The position numbers were made by a program, and so were the translations under genes. Shown here in pieces: positions 1 to 10,100 of a stretch of 54,796 bases of DNA. Source of the stretch: DASUXA01 sp036378155 (GTDB taxonomy: Bacteria; Actinomycetota; Actinomycetes; Mycobacteriales; Micromonosporaceae); contig DASUXA010000110.1 of NCBI GenBank assembly GCA_036378155.1, positions 1-54,796 on the forward strand, in the 5' to 3' direction. Position 1 is the stretch's first letter; each line of letters begins with the position of its first letter. Below the pieces are notes generated by a model. It did no database searches. It worked only from the letters and a program-made list of their open reading frames with translations, and was not told where the DNA came from.

Positions 1-1
1 C

Positions 2-193
2 CTGGTCACGAAATGGCTGGGGCAGTACGACCGGTACTCGATGTTCTTCGGAGAAACGATCGCCACGTTCGCGTTCGGCTTGTCGTGGCTGATGAAGGGT
101 TTCGAACTGGAGATCCTGGTACACGGGAGGCTGCCGCAACCTGCGACCGCCGCACTGCCGGCGACCGGTGCCGCGACCGAGGCAGCCGTCTGA
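2..193 (+). CDS. C-terminal end of a membrane protein (5' part outside window)
   Basis: The frame is open from the left edge to TGA at 191-193 and gives 63 residues. It contains one clear hydrophobic helix (FFGETIATFAFGLSWLMKG) followed by an Ala/Pro/Thr-rich cytoplasmic-type tail. The pattern 'FAFGLSWLxKG' is common at the end of small actinobacterial multi-spanning proteins of unknown function. The start and most of the protein lie outside the window, so no function is assigned. It converges on the M50 protease gene and shares a bidirectional terminator with it. Confidence 0.6.
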   Translation: MVTKWLGQYDRYSMFFGETIATFAFGLSWLMKGFELEILVHGRLPQPATAALPATGAATEAAV

Positions 194-227
194 GTGCCGT
201 GACGCCCACCGTCGGCTGCACCGCGCG

Positions 228-269
228 GCGGTGGGTGGGTCGGAGCTTCCGCTCCGACCCACCCGCCGC
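228..269. terminator. Bidirectional hairpin terminator
   Basis: The arms 228-246 and 251-269 pair over 19 positions with one G-U wobble around a TTCC loop. It sits between two convergent genes ending at 193 (+) and 275 (-). There is no T tract, as is usual for actinobacterial terminators. Confidence 0.75.
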
Positions 270-274
270 TCCGG

Positions 275-2710
275 TCAGGACGGCGAGATCGTCCCAGTCG
301 GTGACGCGGGCTCCGACGTCCCCGTCGTCGACGGCGAGTCCGACGTGGAAGACGCCGGCGACGAGGCGGGGCTGGACGCGTCGGTACCACTGGGCGACGT
401 ACCGGACGGCGACACGTCCGACCCGTCCGACCCGGACGGCACCACCGGCACGGAACCCGAGGACGAAGCCGATCCGCTCGGCGCCGTACCGCTCGGCGAA
501 CCGGACGGCACGCCGCTGACCGTCGGCGACGGCGACGGCCACGCGATGTCGTCGTCGAGGATCGCCACGATCTGCGCCTCGTACCCGAGCAACCGGGCGC
601 GGATCTCGTTCAGCGGCACCGACTCGATCGACGCGCCGTACCGCTGGATGTCCGCCCACACGTCGTTCAGCTTCGCCGTGGTGGCGGCGTCCGGCTCGTC
701 CTTCAGCGTCAGAACCAACTGCTCGGCCAGCGCATACGTCAGGCACCGCACGCACGAGTAGTTGACCGCGCCGGACAGGTTCTGCGGCGCGACGATGCCC
801 GCCCTGCCCACCACGAGCACGACCTGGAACGCCACCGCGACCGCGCGGCAGTCCCGGCAACTGGCGAACGCGTACGCCTCGTTCCGGTTCTCCACATCGC
901 CGTCGGTCTCCCACACCATTGCGAACGCGACGTCGTAGGTGGTCGAGCCGTTCACGGTGGTCACCGCCAACGCCTGGTTGCCATCGGCACCCGGCGGGGC
1001 GGGCCGGTCGAACGGGAACACCCAGGCCGGCCCGCTCGACGCGGCGGTCGGCACCATCACCAACGCCAGTCGGGGATGCCGCCGGCTCGGTACCGGACTG
1101 GACGCCGCCGCCCAGACCGCCGGCTGGACCCGGCGTACCTCGCCCTGGCGCAGCGCCGACGCGCCGTGGTGCCGGGACGCGGTGAGTACGTCCCCGATCG
1201 TGCCCCGGTCACCCGGACCCAGCGGGTGGTACTTCCCGCCGTCCGGCCACCACGCCCAGACCAGCGCCGCGACGATCGCCGTGGCGACCAGTCCGGCGAC
1301 GGCGCGGCGCAACGGTCGACCCGCGGTGGCCCGCCAGACGGACCGGACCAGCCGACGGGTCGTGTTGCCGACGATGTACACCGTGCCGAGCATCGGCAGG
1401 ATCGTGGCGACGATCGACAGCACCCGCGCCCCGCGCACCGCCCCGCCCGCGTGCGGCCAGACCAACGCGAGCAGGTGTACCTGCCGCTGCACGCTGGCGA
1501 CCGCGGTACCGACGACGCGAGGCAGCGCCAGCACCATCAGGACCAGGGTCAGCGCCAGCAGCGGCGCGACGACCAGGACCCACAGGGTCACCACCGTCCG
1601 CGCCCACGGCTTCAGCACGCCCGCCTCAGCCTTGTACCGACGCCCCGGCACGAGGCTGAGCAGCGTCGGCTTGATCCGGGCGAACAGGTCCGGCACCCCG
1701 GTCAGGTCGGCGAGGATGTGGTACCCGTCGAACCGGACGAACGGCGCCAGTTGCCGCAGCATCTGCAGCACCTGGGCGGCGATCAGCAGCAGGACCGCGT
1801 CCTGGCGGCTGTACGCCCAGACCCCGAACGTGGCGACCGCCACGATCGCGTTGAAGTAGAGCCCGCCGAGGTCCACCCGCAGCCGCCCCGCGCGGCTGAG
1901 CCGGTAGCTGTCCGTGACGTCGGTGTAGAACGCGGGCCAGAACAGGTAGAAGCCGACACCCATGGCGCCCGGTGTCGCGCCACCGTACCGGCACGCCGCC
2001 GCATGCCCGAACTCGTGGAACCCGGCGGACACCAGGGTGACCACGAACAGGGTCAGCAGCAGCGCGGGCTGGTTGAACGCCTGGTACGTCGCCGCGCCCA
2101 GCCCCTTGTCGAACAGCACCCAACCGGCGGTCGCCGCGAACGCCGCCACCACACACGCGACCACGACCGGGTGGAACAGCACCGCGAACGGCGCGGTGAT
2201 CCGACGGGTGAGCGCCGGGTTGGACACCACGCACCGCAACCTGAGCGCCAGCAACGGGTTCTGCCGGCGCACCGCCGGCTCGGTACCGTCGGCGAGGCGC
2301 ACCAGCCCCAGCGGTCGCAGCCTCGCGTCGATCAGCGCACGGACATTGTCCGCCGTGACCAGACGCCCGGTCGCCGCGCCGACCTCGGCGGCGATCCCGT
2401 CGTGGTCGCGCTCGCCGTCCACGGCGGACAGCACCTGGTACAGCAGCGGAGTCAGTTGCACCGTCTGCCCGTCGCCGCGCCGAACCAGACCCGGCGACCT
2501 GCGGTACCCCGACCCCGGCTGCGCACCGAGCAGCTGCACGCCGCTCGCCAGGACCGGTACCGCCTCCGCACCGGCGACCGGTGCCGGCTCGGGGACGGCG
2601 GACCGTACCGCAAGGCAGGTGTCCCGATCTTCGGTCCGCCCTGCGGGGGTGGGTGCCGCCGGCGCGGCACCCACCCCCTCGCGGACATCCGGTGATGCGG
2701 TGAGGCTCAT
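275..2710 (-). CDS. M50-family membrane zinc metalloprotease with N-terminal PqqD-like domain
   Basis: 811 residues. Residues about 74-140 look like a PqqD-type winged-helix domain ('LLYQVLSAVDGERDHDGIA' ... 'RPLGLV'), the fold that binds leader peptides in RiPP pathways. The zinc motif HEFGH is at 232-236, and a later 'RFDGYHILADL' supplies the expected Asp ligand; both lie among about six or more membrane helices. The C-terminal part is soluble, has two CxxC pairs (CRDC, CVRC), and ends in a Ser/Pro/Gly/Thr-rich tail. This is the architecture of proteins annotated 'putative peptide zinc metalloprotease'. The gene lies just downstream of the repetitive peptide gene. An in-frame GTG at 2725 overlaps that gene's TGA (GTGA), so translation is probably coupled. 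I list the ATG at 2710, but 2725 is equally possible. Its substrate is inferred to be the neighbouring protein. Confidence 0.8.
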   Translation of the reverse strand: MSLTASPDVREGVGAAPAAPTPAGRTEDRDTCLAVRSAVPEPAPVAGAEAVPVLASGVQLLGAQPGSGYRRSPGLVRRGDGQTVQLTPLLYQVLSAVDGERDHDGIAAEVGAATGRLVTADNVRALIDARLRPLGLVRLADGTEPAVRRQNPLLALRLRCVVSNPALTRRITAPFAVLFHPVVVACVVAAFAATAGWVLFDKGLGAATYQAFNQPALLLTLFVVTLVSAGFHEFGHAAACRYGGATPGAMGVGFYLFWPAFYTDVTDSYRLSRAGRLRVDLGGLYFNAIVAVATFGVWAYSRQDAVLLLIAAQVLQMLRQLAPFVRFDGYHILADLTGVPDLFARIKPTLLSLVPGRRYKAEAGVLKPWARTVVTLWVLVVAPLLALTLVLMVLALPRVVGTAVASVQRQVHLLALVWPHAGGAVRGARVLSIVATILPMLGTVYIVGNTTRRLVRSVWRATAGRPLRRAVAGLVATAIVAALVWAWWPDGGKYHPLGPGDRGTIGDVLTASRHHGASALRQGEVRRVQPAVWAAASSPVPSRRHPRLALVMVPTAASSGPAWVFPFDRPAPPGADGNQALAVTTVNGSTTYDVAFAMVWETDGDVENRNEAYAFASCRDCRAVAVAFQVVLVVGRAGIVAPQNLSGAVNYSCVRCLTYALAEQLVLTLKDEPDAATTAKLNDVWADIQRYGASIESVPLNEIRARLLGYEAQIVAILDDDIAWPSPSPTVSGVPSGSPSGTAPSGSASSSGSVPVVPSGSDGSDVSPSGTSPSGTDASSPASSPASSTSDSPSTTGTSEPASPTGTISPS

Positions 2711-2721
2711 CGGCGCAACCG

Positions 2722-3396
2722 TCACTGGTTGATGTCGGACTGCTGGTCCGCGGTGGCGTGCGCGACCACACCGTCCAGGTTCTGCGTGATGACGGCGGTC
2801 TGGTCGGCGACACCGGTCGCCTGCGAGTCGATGGTGCCGACGTTCGCCGATACCGACGCGTCGACCGGGGCGGCGACGTTCGCGTTCGCCGCGACCGCCC
2901 CGTCGATCGGCGCCGCCAGGTGGGCGTCCAGTTTGGCGTCCACGTTGACGTTCAGCAGCGCGCCGCTGAGCAGCGAGGACGTGTCCACGGTCGACGGATC
3001 GGTCGTGGTGGTGCCGCCGTCGCCGGTGCCGTCGGTCGGCGTGGTGCCGCCGTCCGTCGGCGTGGTCGTGTCGGTACCCTGGTCGATCGCGCTGACCTGC
3101 GGCGCGTCCGCGATCGCCTGCCCGGACAGACCCTGGTCGATCTGTACCGCCTGGTGCGCCAGCGAGCCCGCGTCGGAACCGGTGGACAGGATGTTCGCGC
3201 CGACCGCCGCGTCGATCGGCGCGGCCACGTTCGCGTTCGCGGCGACCGCGAGGTCGATCGGGGAGGCGAGGTCCAGCGCCAGGTCGAGGTTCACGTTCAG
3301 GTCGAGCAGCGACATGACCTCCTTCGCCGGGAGCACCGTCGCCGTCTCGGCGGCGAGTTCCTCCGGCGTCAGCGGAGTCCGCTCCGCTTGACTCAT
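2722..3396 (-). CDS. Repetitive Ala/Asn/Asp/Val-rich peptide with LPxKE leader-like motif, putative substrate of the M50 protease
   Basis: 224 residues; ATG at 3396 with GGAGGG five bases upstream. The N-terminus is hydrophilic and ends in 'LPAKEVMSLLDLN' (residues 22-34). Two diverged copies of one module follow (about 28-105 and 142-224), each with a block like 'APIDxAVAANANVAAP'. They are joined by a Thr/Asp/Gly/Pro linker (106-138). There is no signal peptide, no Cys and no transmembrane helix. Similar actinobacterial proteins are often labelled 'peptidoglycan-binding protein', but I see no known peptidoglycan-binding fold. The leader-like start, repeated core and adjacent PqqD-M50 protein suggest a processed precursor or a secreted assembly protein. 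Function is unproven. Confidence 0.8.
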   Translation of the reverse strand: MSQAERTPLTPEELAAETATVLPAKEVMSLLDLNVNLDLALDLASPIDLAVAANANVAAPIDAAVGANILSTGSDAGSLAHQAVQIDQGLSGQAIADAPQVSAIDQGTDTTTPTDGGTTPTDGTGDGGTTTTDPSTVDTSSLLSGALLNVNVDAKLDAHLAAPIDGAVAANANVAAPVDASVSANVGTIDSQATGVADQTAVITQNLDGVVAHATADQQSDINQ

Positions 3397-3642
3397 GGTT
3401 GCCCTCCGTTCTCGGCACAGCATGGGACGTATGTCCGGTTCCCGAGGGGTCCTCGACTAAACCGGCACTCTCCACCCAGGCCGGTGAGCAGGGCGGGAAG
3501 GGCAGTTCGTACCGCGGGGCGCGACGCCGGGCGCTACCTCCGGCGCGGTACGCACACCCCGCCGCGTACCGCGTGGGAGGTAGCCGACCATGTCGTTGCA
3601 CGGCTGACGACAGTGCCGCCCTGGGTCGTTCACGATCGGTGC

Positions 3643-4044
3643 ATGGACAACACGATGGTGAACCTCCGAGGGACGCTGCGCGGCGTGGCGGGGGTACTGA
3701 CGACGGTCGCCGGCAGCCTCGCGGTGGCGTCGGCGCTGCACCTGTCGGGGCAGGTCAGCGGACGCGGAGAGCCGTACGACGCGGAGCACGCCGGCATCGC
3801 CGAGGCGATCATCGGTGCGGTCCTCGTCGCCGGGGTCGTCGTGATGTTCCGCTCGCCGCAACGGGCGCGAACCGCGGGGCTCGTCGCCGCCGGGTTCGCC
3901 ACCGCCGGGTTCCTGCTGGGGTTGACCATGACCGCCCAGGGCGGGCACTGGCCGGACATCGTGTACCACCTCGCGGTGCTGCCCTTCCTGATCGGCAGCC
4001 TGGTGGTGCTCGTCCGATCGCGCGCGGTGCTCGTCCGGACATGA
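3643..4044 (+). CDS. Small four-helix membrane protein, unknown function
   Basis: 133 residues from ATG at 3643 to TGA at 4042-4044. It has about four hydrophobic segments, and the loops are short and Arg/His-containing. It resembles many small actinobacterial integral membrane proteins, but I recognise no named family. It faces away from the peptide gene at 3396 and converges on narI, so it is probably a single-gene unit. The 246-base gap on its left should hold divergent promoters, but I could not pick a convincing -10/-35 pair. Confidence 0.6.
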   Translation: MDNTMVNLRGTLRGVAGVLTTVAGSLAVASALHLSGQVSGRGEPYDAEHAGIAEAIIGAVLVAGVVVMFRSPQRARTAGLVAAGFATAGFLLGLTMTAQGGHWPDIVYHLAVLPFLIGSLVVLVRSRAVLVRT

Positions 4045-4091
4045 ACCGGCGGTGCAGCCGGCGTGACCGGCAGCCGCGACGCGGCGCGACG

Positions 4092-4835
4092 TCAGTACCG
4101 CGCGCCGATCCGACGCCAACGGCGACCGCTGGTCCCCGGCTCCGGCGGATGCGTGGCGACCCGGCTGCGGTACAGCACGAACGGTCGCCACAGGTACCAC
4201 AGTGGATAGCTCCACACGTGCACCAACCGGGTGAACGGCCAGACGGCCAGGATCACCCACGCGGCGGTCGCGTGGATCTGGTAGATCGCGGGCGCCTGCG
4301 AGATCGCGGTCACGTTCGGATGCCCGTAGAACAGTCCACGGAACCAGGGCGCCACCGTGTTGCGGTAGTCGTAACCGGGTCCGAGCAGGTTCTCCGCCAC
4401 CGTGGGGATGATGCCGAGCACGATCACGACGGCGAGCAGGATCAGGGCGACCCAGTCGACGGGGCTGGTCGTGGCACGCACCCGCGGTACCGAGGTGCGC
4501 CGGAACGCCAGCGCCGCCACGCCGAGGATCACGCCGACCGAGGCGATCGTCCCGCCGATCGCGGAGAACCACCGGTACTGCGTCTCGGGTATACCGAAGA
4601 ACTCGGTGAGCGACTTGGGGACGAGGATGCCGACGATATGCCCGGCGACCGCGAGGAACGCTCCGTAATGGAACAGCGGGCTCCCCCACTTCAGCAGTCG
4701 CCGTTCCTGCAGTTCCGTGGAGCGACTGGTCCAGCCGAACTGGTCGTACCGCCAGCGCCACACGTGCCCCACCACGAAGGTGGCGAGCGCCATGTACGGC
4801 AGGATGACCCACCACCACAGGTCCCACGCGCTCAC
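4092..4835 (-). CDS. narI: Respiratory nitrate reductase gamma subunit, cytochrome b
   Basis: 247 residues. This is the membrane subunit that oxidises quinol and passes electrons through two b hemes to NarH. It has five hydrophobic helices. The heme-ligand His pairs are visible as 'FHYGAFLAVAGH' in helix 2 and as two His 19 positions apart in the last helix ('IHATAAW' ... 'RLVHVW'). GTG start at 4835 with a strong GAGGGGAGG-type site upstream. The start overlaps the narJ stop (GTGA), so the two are translationally coupled. Length is normal for the family. Last gene of the operon. Confidence 0.95.
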   Translation of the reverse strand: MSAWDLWWWVILPYMALATFVVGHVWRWRYDQFGWTSRSTELQERRLLKWGSPLFHYGAFLAVAGHIVGILVPKSLTEFFGIPETQYRWFSAIGGTIASVGVILGVAALAFRRTSVPRVRATTSPVDWVALILLAVVIVLGIIPTVAENLLGPGYDYRNTVAPWFRGLFYGHPNVTAISQAPAIYQIHATAAWVILAVWPFTRLVHVWSYPLWYLWRPFVLYRSRVATHPPEPGTSGRRWRRIGARY

Positions 4836-5488
4836 GGGTGCCTCCCCTCGGCGAACTCGGGCGGCGCGAACGGTTCGAGCCCGACCTGTTCCACCGGCGG
4901 TCCGTCGACCGCCAACCGGCGCAGTTCGGCGTGCTCGCGGGTGCCGAGCGCCGGCAGCCGGGCACACAGCGCGTCGATCAGGTGCCGGTACGGGCTGCCG
5001 GCATCGTGCAGGGCGCCGCGCAGCAGTTCCATCCCGGCGCGGCACTGCGCGAGCGCCCGCGCGCCGGGTTCCGGGGCGAGCGCCGCGAACTCCAGCATCA
5101 GCGGCAGGAAATCCGGCAGTTCCGCCTCCGGTGGCGGGTACCCCGCCTGCCGGTACACGTGCTTCAACGTCAGCAGCGCCATGCCCCGGTTCCGGGTGTC
5201 GCCGTAGCGGTAGTACGTGAGGTACAGGCTGCGCCGGCGGCTGTGGTCGAACGTGTCCACGTAGTGCGCGGCGGCGTCGTCCGGCGGGGCGGCGCGCAGC
5301 CAGGCGAGGAACCGCCCGACCGTCGCGGCGGTGTCCGGACCGACCGTCGGGAGCACCCGGTCCACGTCGTCGAGCAGGTCCAGCACCGCCCGGTCCGGGT
5401 AGCGGAGCAGGACCGAGCAGATCCGGTACAACGTCGCGGCAGCGGTCGCGTCCGACGGCGCCCCGCGACGGGTCGCCGCGCGCTTCAC
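4832..5488 (-). CDS. narJ: Nitrate reductase assembly chaperone (delta subunit)
   Basis: 218 residues, all-helical, of the NarJ/TorD chaperone family. It binds apo-NarG and helps insert the molybdenum cofactor and Fe-S cluster, and is not part of the finished enzyme. Family features seen are the N-terminal 'LLRYPD' segment and 'YVDTFDHSRRRSLYLTYYRY', the most conserved NarJ stretch. The GTG start at 5488 overlaps the narH stop, and the stop overlaps the narI start. The family role is established; the assignment rests on sequence pattern and operon position. Confidence 0.95.
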   Translation of the reverse strand: MKRAATRRGAPSDATAAATLYRICSVLLRYPDRAVLDLLDDVDRVLPTVGPDTAATVGRFLAWLRAAPPDDAAAHYVDTFDHSRRRSLYLTYYRYGDTRNRGMALLTLKHVYRQAGYPPPEAELPDFLPLMLEFAALAPEPGARALAQCRAGMELLRGALHDAGSPYRHLIDALCARLPALGTREHAELRRLAVDGPPVEQVGLEPFAPPEFAEGRHP

Positions 5489-7104
5489 GACCCGCTCCCC
5501 TCGCCGAACAGGTTGGGCGCCGGTCCGGCGCCGTTCCAGCCGAGCAGGTTGAACCGGAGGCGACCGTCGCTGTCGCGGAACTGGGTACCGCCGGTCACCG
5601 GTGGGCGGGTGACCGTGCCGGCGAGCGTGTCGGCGGTACGCGCCCCCAGGTCGCTGGCGGCGCCGGGATAGTCGAGCGAGCAGTGCTGAGCCTGCAGCCG
5701 ACCGGCGCCCTCGGCGTGCACGCGCGGGATCACGTACCGGTCGTCGTACTTGGCGATCGCCAGGATGCGGTACAGGTCCTCCACGTCGGCGGCGGTCATG
5801 CCGACCGAGGCGAGCAGCGTCTCGTCGACCTCGTCGCCCACCTGCCTGCCCCGCATGTGGGTACGCAGCACGGTCAGCTTGCGCAACGTCGACTCGACCG
5901 GCTCCCGGTCGCCGGCGGTGAACAGGTTCGCCAGGTACTCGACGGGGATGCGCAACTCGTCGATCGCGGCGAACACCCGGTCGGGGTCGTCGTCGTACCC
6001 GCCCCGGGACTGCACCGCCTCGGTGATCGGGGACAGCGGCGGCACGTACCAGACCATCGGCATGGTCCGGTACTCCGGGTGCAGCGGCAGCGCCACCCGA
6101 TGCCGTTTGATCAGCGCGTACACCGGGGAACGCCGGGCCGCCTCGATCCAGTCGTGCGGGACGCCCTGCCGCTCGGCTTCCGCCGCCACCTCGGCGTCGT
6201 GCGGGTCGAGCAGCACGGACAGTTGCGCCGGGTACAGGTCCTTCTCGTCGGGTACCGAGGCGGCGGCGAGCACCGCGTCCGCGTCGTACAGCAGCACCCC
6301 GAGGTGTCGCAGTCGCCCGACGCACGTCTCCGAGCAGATGGTCGGCGAGCCGCTTTCGATGCGCGGGTAGCAGAACGTGCACTTCTCCGCCTTGCCGGTG
6401 CGGTGGTTGAAGTACACCTTCTTGTACGGGCAGCCCGACACGCAGAACCGCCAGCCCCGGCAGCGGTCCTGGTCGACCAGCACGATGCCGTCCTCGACCC
6501 GCTTGTACATCGCACCCGACGGGCAGGACGCCACACAGGACGGATTCAGGCAGTGTTCGCAGATGCGCGGCAGGTAGAACATCACCGCGTTCTCGAAGTC
6601 GAGGCGTACCTGTTCGGACAGTCCGGCGAGGTCGGGGTCGACCGCCGCGTTGCGGGGCGCGCCCGCCAGGTCGTCGTCCCAGTTCGGACCGTACGACGGA
6701 GCCATGTCCCGCCCGGTGAGCTGCGACTTCGGGTGCGCGGTCGGCAGGTCGTCGGACAGCGGCGCGGTGGTCAGGTGCTCGTAGTCGTACGTCCACGGCT
6801 CGTAGAAGTCGTCCAGCGACGGCAGTTCCGGGTTGTAGAAGATGGTCAGCAGCTTGCGCAGCCGACCGCCCGCCTTGAGCTTCAGCTTGCCGCGCCGGTT
6901 CAGCGTCCACCCGCCCTTGAACCGGTCCTGGTCCTCGTACCGGCGCGGATAGCCGACGCCGGGCTTGGTCTCCACGTTGTTGAACCAGACGTACTCGGTG
7001 CCCGGTCGGTTCGTCCACGTCTGCTTGCAGGTCACCGAGCAGGTGTGGCATCCGATGCACTTGTCGAGGTTCATCACCATGGCGACCTGCGCCATGATCT
7101 TCAT
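5485..7104 (-). CDS. narH: Respiratory nitrate reductase beta subunit, Fe-S protein
   Basis: 539 residues. The protein carries electrons from NarI to NarG through four Fe-S clusters. The Cys clusters are plain: 'CIGCHTCSVTCKQ' near the start, 'CEHCLNPSCVASCP', 'CRGWRFCVSGCPYKK' and 'CTFCYPRIESGSPTICSETC'. The Trp in CRGW replaces a Cys, as in known NarH proteins, giving a [3Fe-4S] cluster. The ATG at 7104 overlaps the narG TGA (ATGA). A short C-terminal extension rich in Gly/Pro follows the conserved part. Confidence 0.97.
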   Translation of the reverse strand: MKIMAQVAMVMNLDKCIGCHTCSVTCKQTWTNRPGTEYVWFNNVETKPGVGYPRRYEDQDRFKGGWTLNRRGKLKLKAGGRLRKLLTIFYNPELPSLDDFYEPWTYDYEHLTTAPLSDDLPTAHPKSQLTGRDMAPSYGPNWDDDLAGAPRNAAVDPDLAGLSEQVRLDFENAVMFYLPRICEHCLNPSCVASCPSGAMYKRVEDGIVLVDQDRCRGWRFCVSGCPYKKVYFNHRTGKAEKCTFCYPRIESGSPTICSETCVGRLRHLGVLLYDADAVLAAASVPDEKDLYPAQLSVLLDPHDAEVAAEAERQGVPHDWIEAARRSPVYALIKRHRVALPLHPEYRTMPMVWYVPPLSPITEAVQSRGGYDDDPDRVFAAIDELRIPVEYLANLFTAGDREPVESTLRKLTVLRTHMRGRQVGDEVDETLLASVGMTAADVEDLYRILAIAKYDDRYVIPRVHAEGAGRLQAQHCSLDYPGAASDLGARTADTLAGTVTRPPVTGGTQFRDSDGRLRFNLLGWNGAGPAPNLFGEGSGS

Positions 7105-10100
7105 CAGAAGCGCACCTCCTGGCTCCGCCGACGGATCACGGTGAGCTCGTCGCGCTGCGAGGCGGTCGGACCGATGTAGTTGAACCCGTACGAGAACTGG
7201 GCGTAGCCGCCGATCAGGTGGGTCGGCTTGATCGCCAACCGGGTCAGCGAGTTGTCGCCGCCGCCGTGCCTGCCGGTCAGTTCGGTCTTCGGCACGTTCA
7301 GATGCCGGTCGATGGTGTGGTACATGTACACGACGCCCTCGGGCAGCCGGTGACTGACCACGGCGCGACAGGCGACCACGCCGTTGTTGTTGTACGCCTC
7401 GATCCAGTCGTTGTCCGCCACGCCGATCTTCGCGGCGTCCGCCGGGTTCATCCAAATCACCGGCCCGCCGCGGAACAGCGTCAGCATGTGCAGGTTCTCC
7501 TGGTACTCCGAGTGGATCGACCACTTGGAGTGCGGTGTCAAGTACCGCACCACCAGCTCGGGACGGTCGCCGTCGGCGCGGCGCAGGTCGCCGAAGTGCG
7601 CCAGCATGTTCAACGGCGCGCGGAAGACCGGCAACTGCTCGCCGAACTCGGTCATCCAGTCGTGGTCCAGGTAGAAGTGCTGCCGCCCGGTCAGGGTGTG
7701 CCACGGCGTGCGCCGCTCGACGTTGACCGTGAACGGCGCGTACCGGCGACCGCCCGACTCGGTGCCGGACCACTCCGCCGACGTGATCACCGCGCGCGGC
7801 TGGTTGCGGGTGTCGCCGAAGGTGATCCGGTCGCCTTCGCGTTCCTCGGCGAGGTCCACCAGGTCCGAACCGGTCTGCCGTTCCAGGTCGCGGAAGCCGG
7901 CGACGGCGAGGCGACCGTTGGTGGTACCGGACAGCGCCAGGATCGCCTCGCAGAACAGGTCGTCCCGCGCGATCGACGGACGACCGTCGGCGAGCCCGCC
8001 GCGCACCGTGCCGTTACGGCGACGCAGGTAGTCGATCTCCCCACCCGGGTTCCAGGTCACGCCTTTGGTGGTGGTACCGAGGGTTTCCAGCAGCGGTCCG
8101 ATCGCGGCGAGTTTCGCGGCGACCGCCGGGTAGTCCCGTTCCACCACGACCAGCTTCGGCATGGTCCGACCCGGTACCGGCTCGCACTCGCCCGCCTTCC
8201 AGTCGCGTACCACCCCGCGCGGCTGCGCCAACTCGTCGGCGGTGTCGTGGGCGAGCGGCGCGGCGATCACGTCCCGCCGTACCCCGAGGTGGTGGACCGC
8301 CTGCCGGGAGAACTCGGTCGCCAGGGTGTGGAAGACGTCGAAGTCGGTACGGGTCTCCCAGGGCGGGGCGATCGCCGGGCTGAACGCGTGCACGAACGGA
8401 TGCATGTCCGTCGAGGACAGGTCGTACTTCTCGTACCAGGTGGCGGCCGGCAGCACGATGTCGGAGTACAGGCAGGTGCTGGTCATCCGGAAGTCGACCG
8501 CGACGGACAGGTCCAACTTGCCGACCGGCGCCGGTTCGCGCCAGGTCACCTCGACGGGTCGCCGGTCCGGCGGCGCCTCGTCGGCGTTCACCGCATTGTC
8601 CGTGCCGAGCAGGTGCCGCAGCATGTACTCCTGCCCCTTCATCGACGAGGCGAACAGGTTCGCCCGCCACACCATCAGCACCCGCGGGAAGTTGTCCGGG
8701 TCGTCGGGGTCCTCGGCGGCGAACCGCAGCGACCCGTCGCGCAGCTTCGACACCACATGGTCCGGTACCGGTACCCCCGCCGCGTCCGCCTCGGCGCACA
8801 CGTCCAACGGGTTGCGGTTGAACGCCGGATGGGACGGCATCCAACCCAGCCGCGCCGCCATCGCGTTGCAGTCCGCCGGATGCCGACCGGACAGCCGCCC
8901 CTCGGCGAGCGGGCTGGTCAGCAGGTCGGTCGACGAATGGTCGTACCGCCACTGGTCGGTGGCGAGCCACCACAGCGGCGTGCCGACCATGTGCCGGGTC
9001 GGGCGCTGCCAGTCGAACGCGAACGCCAGGTGGAACCAGCCGGTCAGCGGACGTACCTTCTCCTGCCCCACGTAGTGCGCCCAGCCGCCGCCGTTCCTCC
9101 CTTCGCAGCCGCACAGCATGACCAGCGACAGGAACGAGCGGTAGATCTGGTCCGAGTGGTACCAGTGGTTCGTCCCCGCGCCCATGGCGATCATCGACCG
9201 TCCGCCGGTGCGCTCGGCGGTACGGGCGAACTCGCGGGCGACCCGCGCCGCGGTCGTCCCCGGTACCGACGTGATCGGCTCCTGCCACGCGGGCGTGTAC
9301 GGCTGCGCGGCGTCGTCGTACCCGGTCGGCCACCGCCCCGGCAGCCCGTCGCGAGCCACCCCGTACTGCGCCATGACCAGGTCGAACACGGTGGTCACCA
9401 GGTGGTCGCCGAGTTGGATCGCGGGTACCCCGCGCAGCAGGACACCGCTTGCGACACCGTCGAAGCGGGGCAGTTCCACCGGGACGGCGGTACGCCCCGG
9501 TCGCGGGTACATCGACAGCGCCGGGTCGATCCCGCCCAGCCGCAGGTTCCACCTGCCGGACTCGCTGCCCCACCGGAACCCGAGCGACCCGTCCGGTACC
9601 ACCGGCTGCCCGGTCGCGTCGTCCAACAGGACGGTCTTGAACGCCGCGTGCTCGACGTCGCGCCCGAGGTCCTCGGCGGTGAGGAACTTACCCGGTACGA
9701 ACGTGTCGCCGCGCGGCTCCAGCCGCACCAGGAACGGCAGGTCGGTGTAGCTCGTCGCGTACTCGACGAAGCCCGGTACCTGCCGGTCCCGGTAGAACTC
9801 GGTGAGGATGACGTGCCCCATCGCCATCGCCAATGCCCCGTCGGTACCGGGCGCCGCCGCCAGCCACTCGTCGGCGAACTTGGTGTGGTCGGAGTAGTCG
9901 GGCGACACGACGACGACCTTCTGTCCCCGGTACCGCGCCTCGGTCATGAAGTGCGCGTCCGGGGTCCGGGTGATCGGCAGGTTGGTGCCCCAGACGATCA
10001 GGTACGCGGCGTTGAACCAGTCGCCCGACTCCGGCACGTCGGTCTGGTCGCCGAACACCTGCGGGGACGCCATCGGCAGGTCCGCGTACCAGTCGTAGAA

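Noticed and set aside
275..3396. The peptide/M50 pair as a daptide or lanthipeptide cluster
   Set aside because: There is no Cys in the peptide and no lanthionine synthetase, radical SAM, decarboxylase or aminotransferase genes adjacent. Only the protease and PqqD-like domain recall RiPP pathways.
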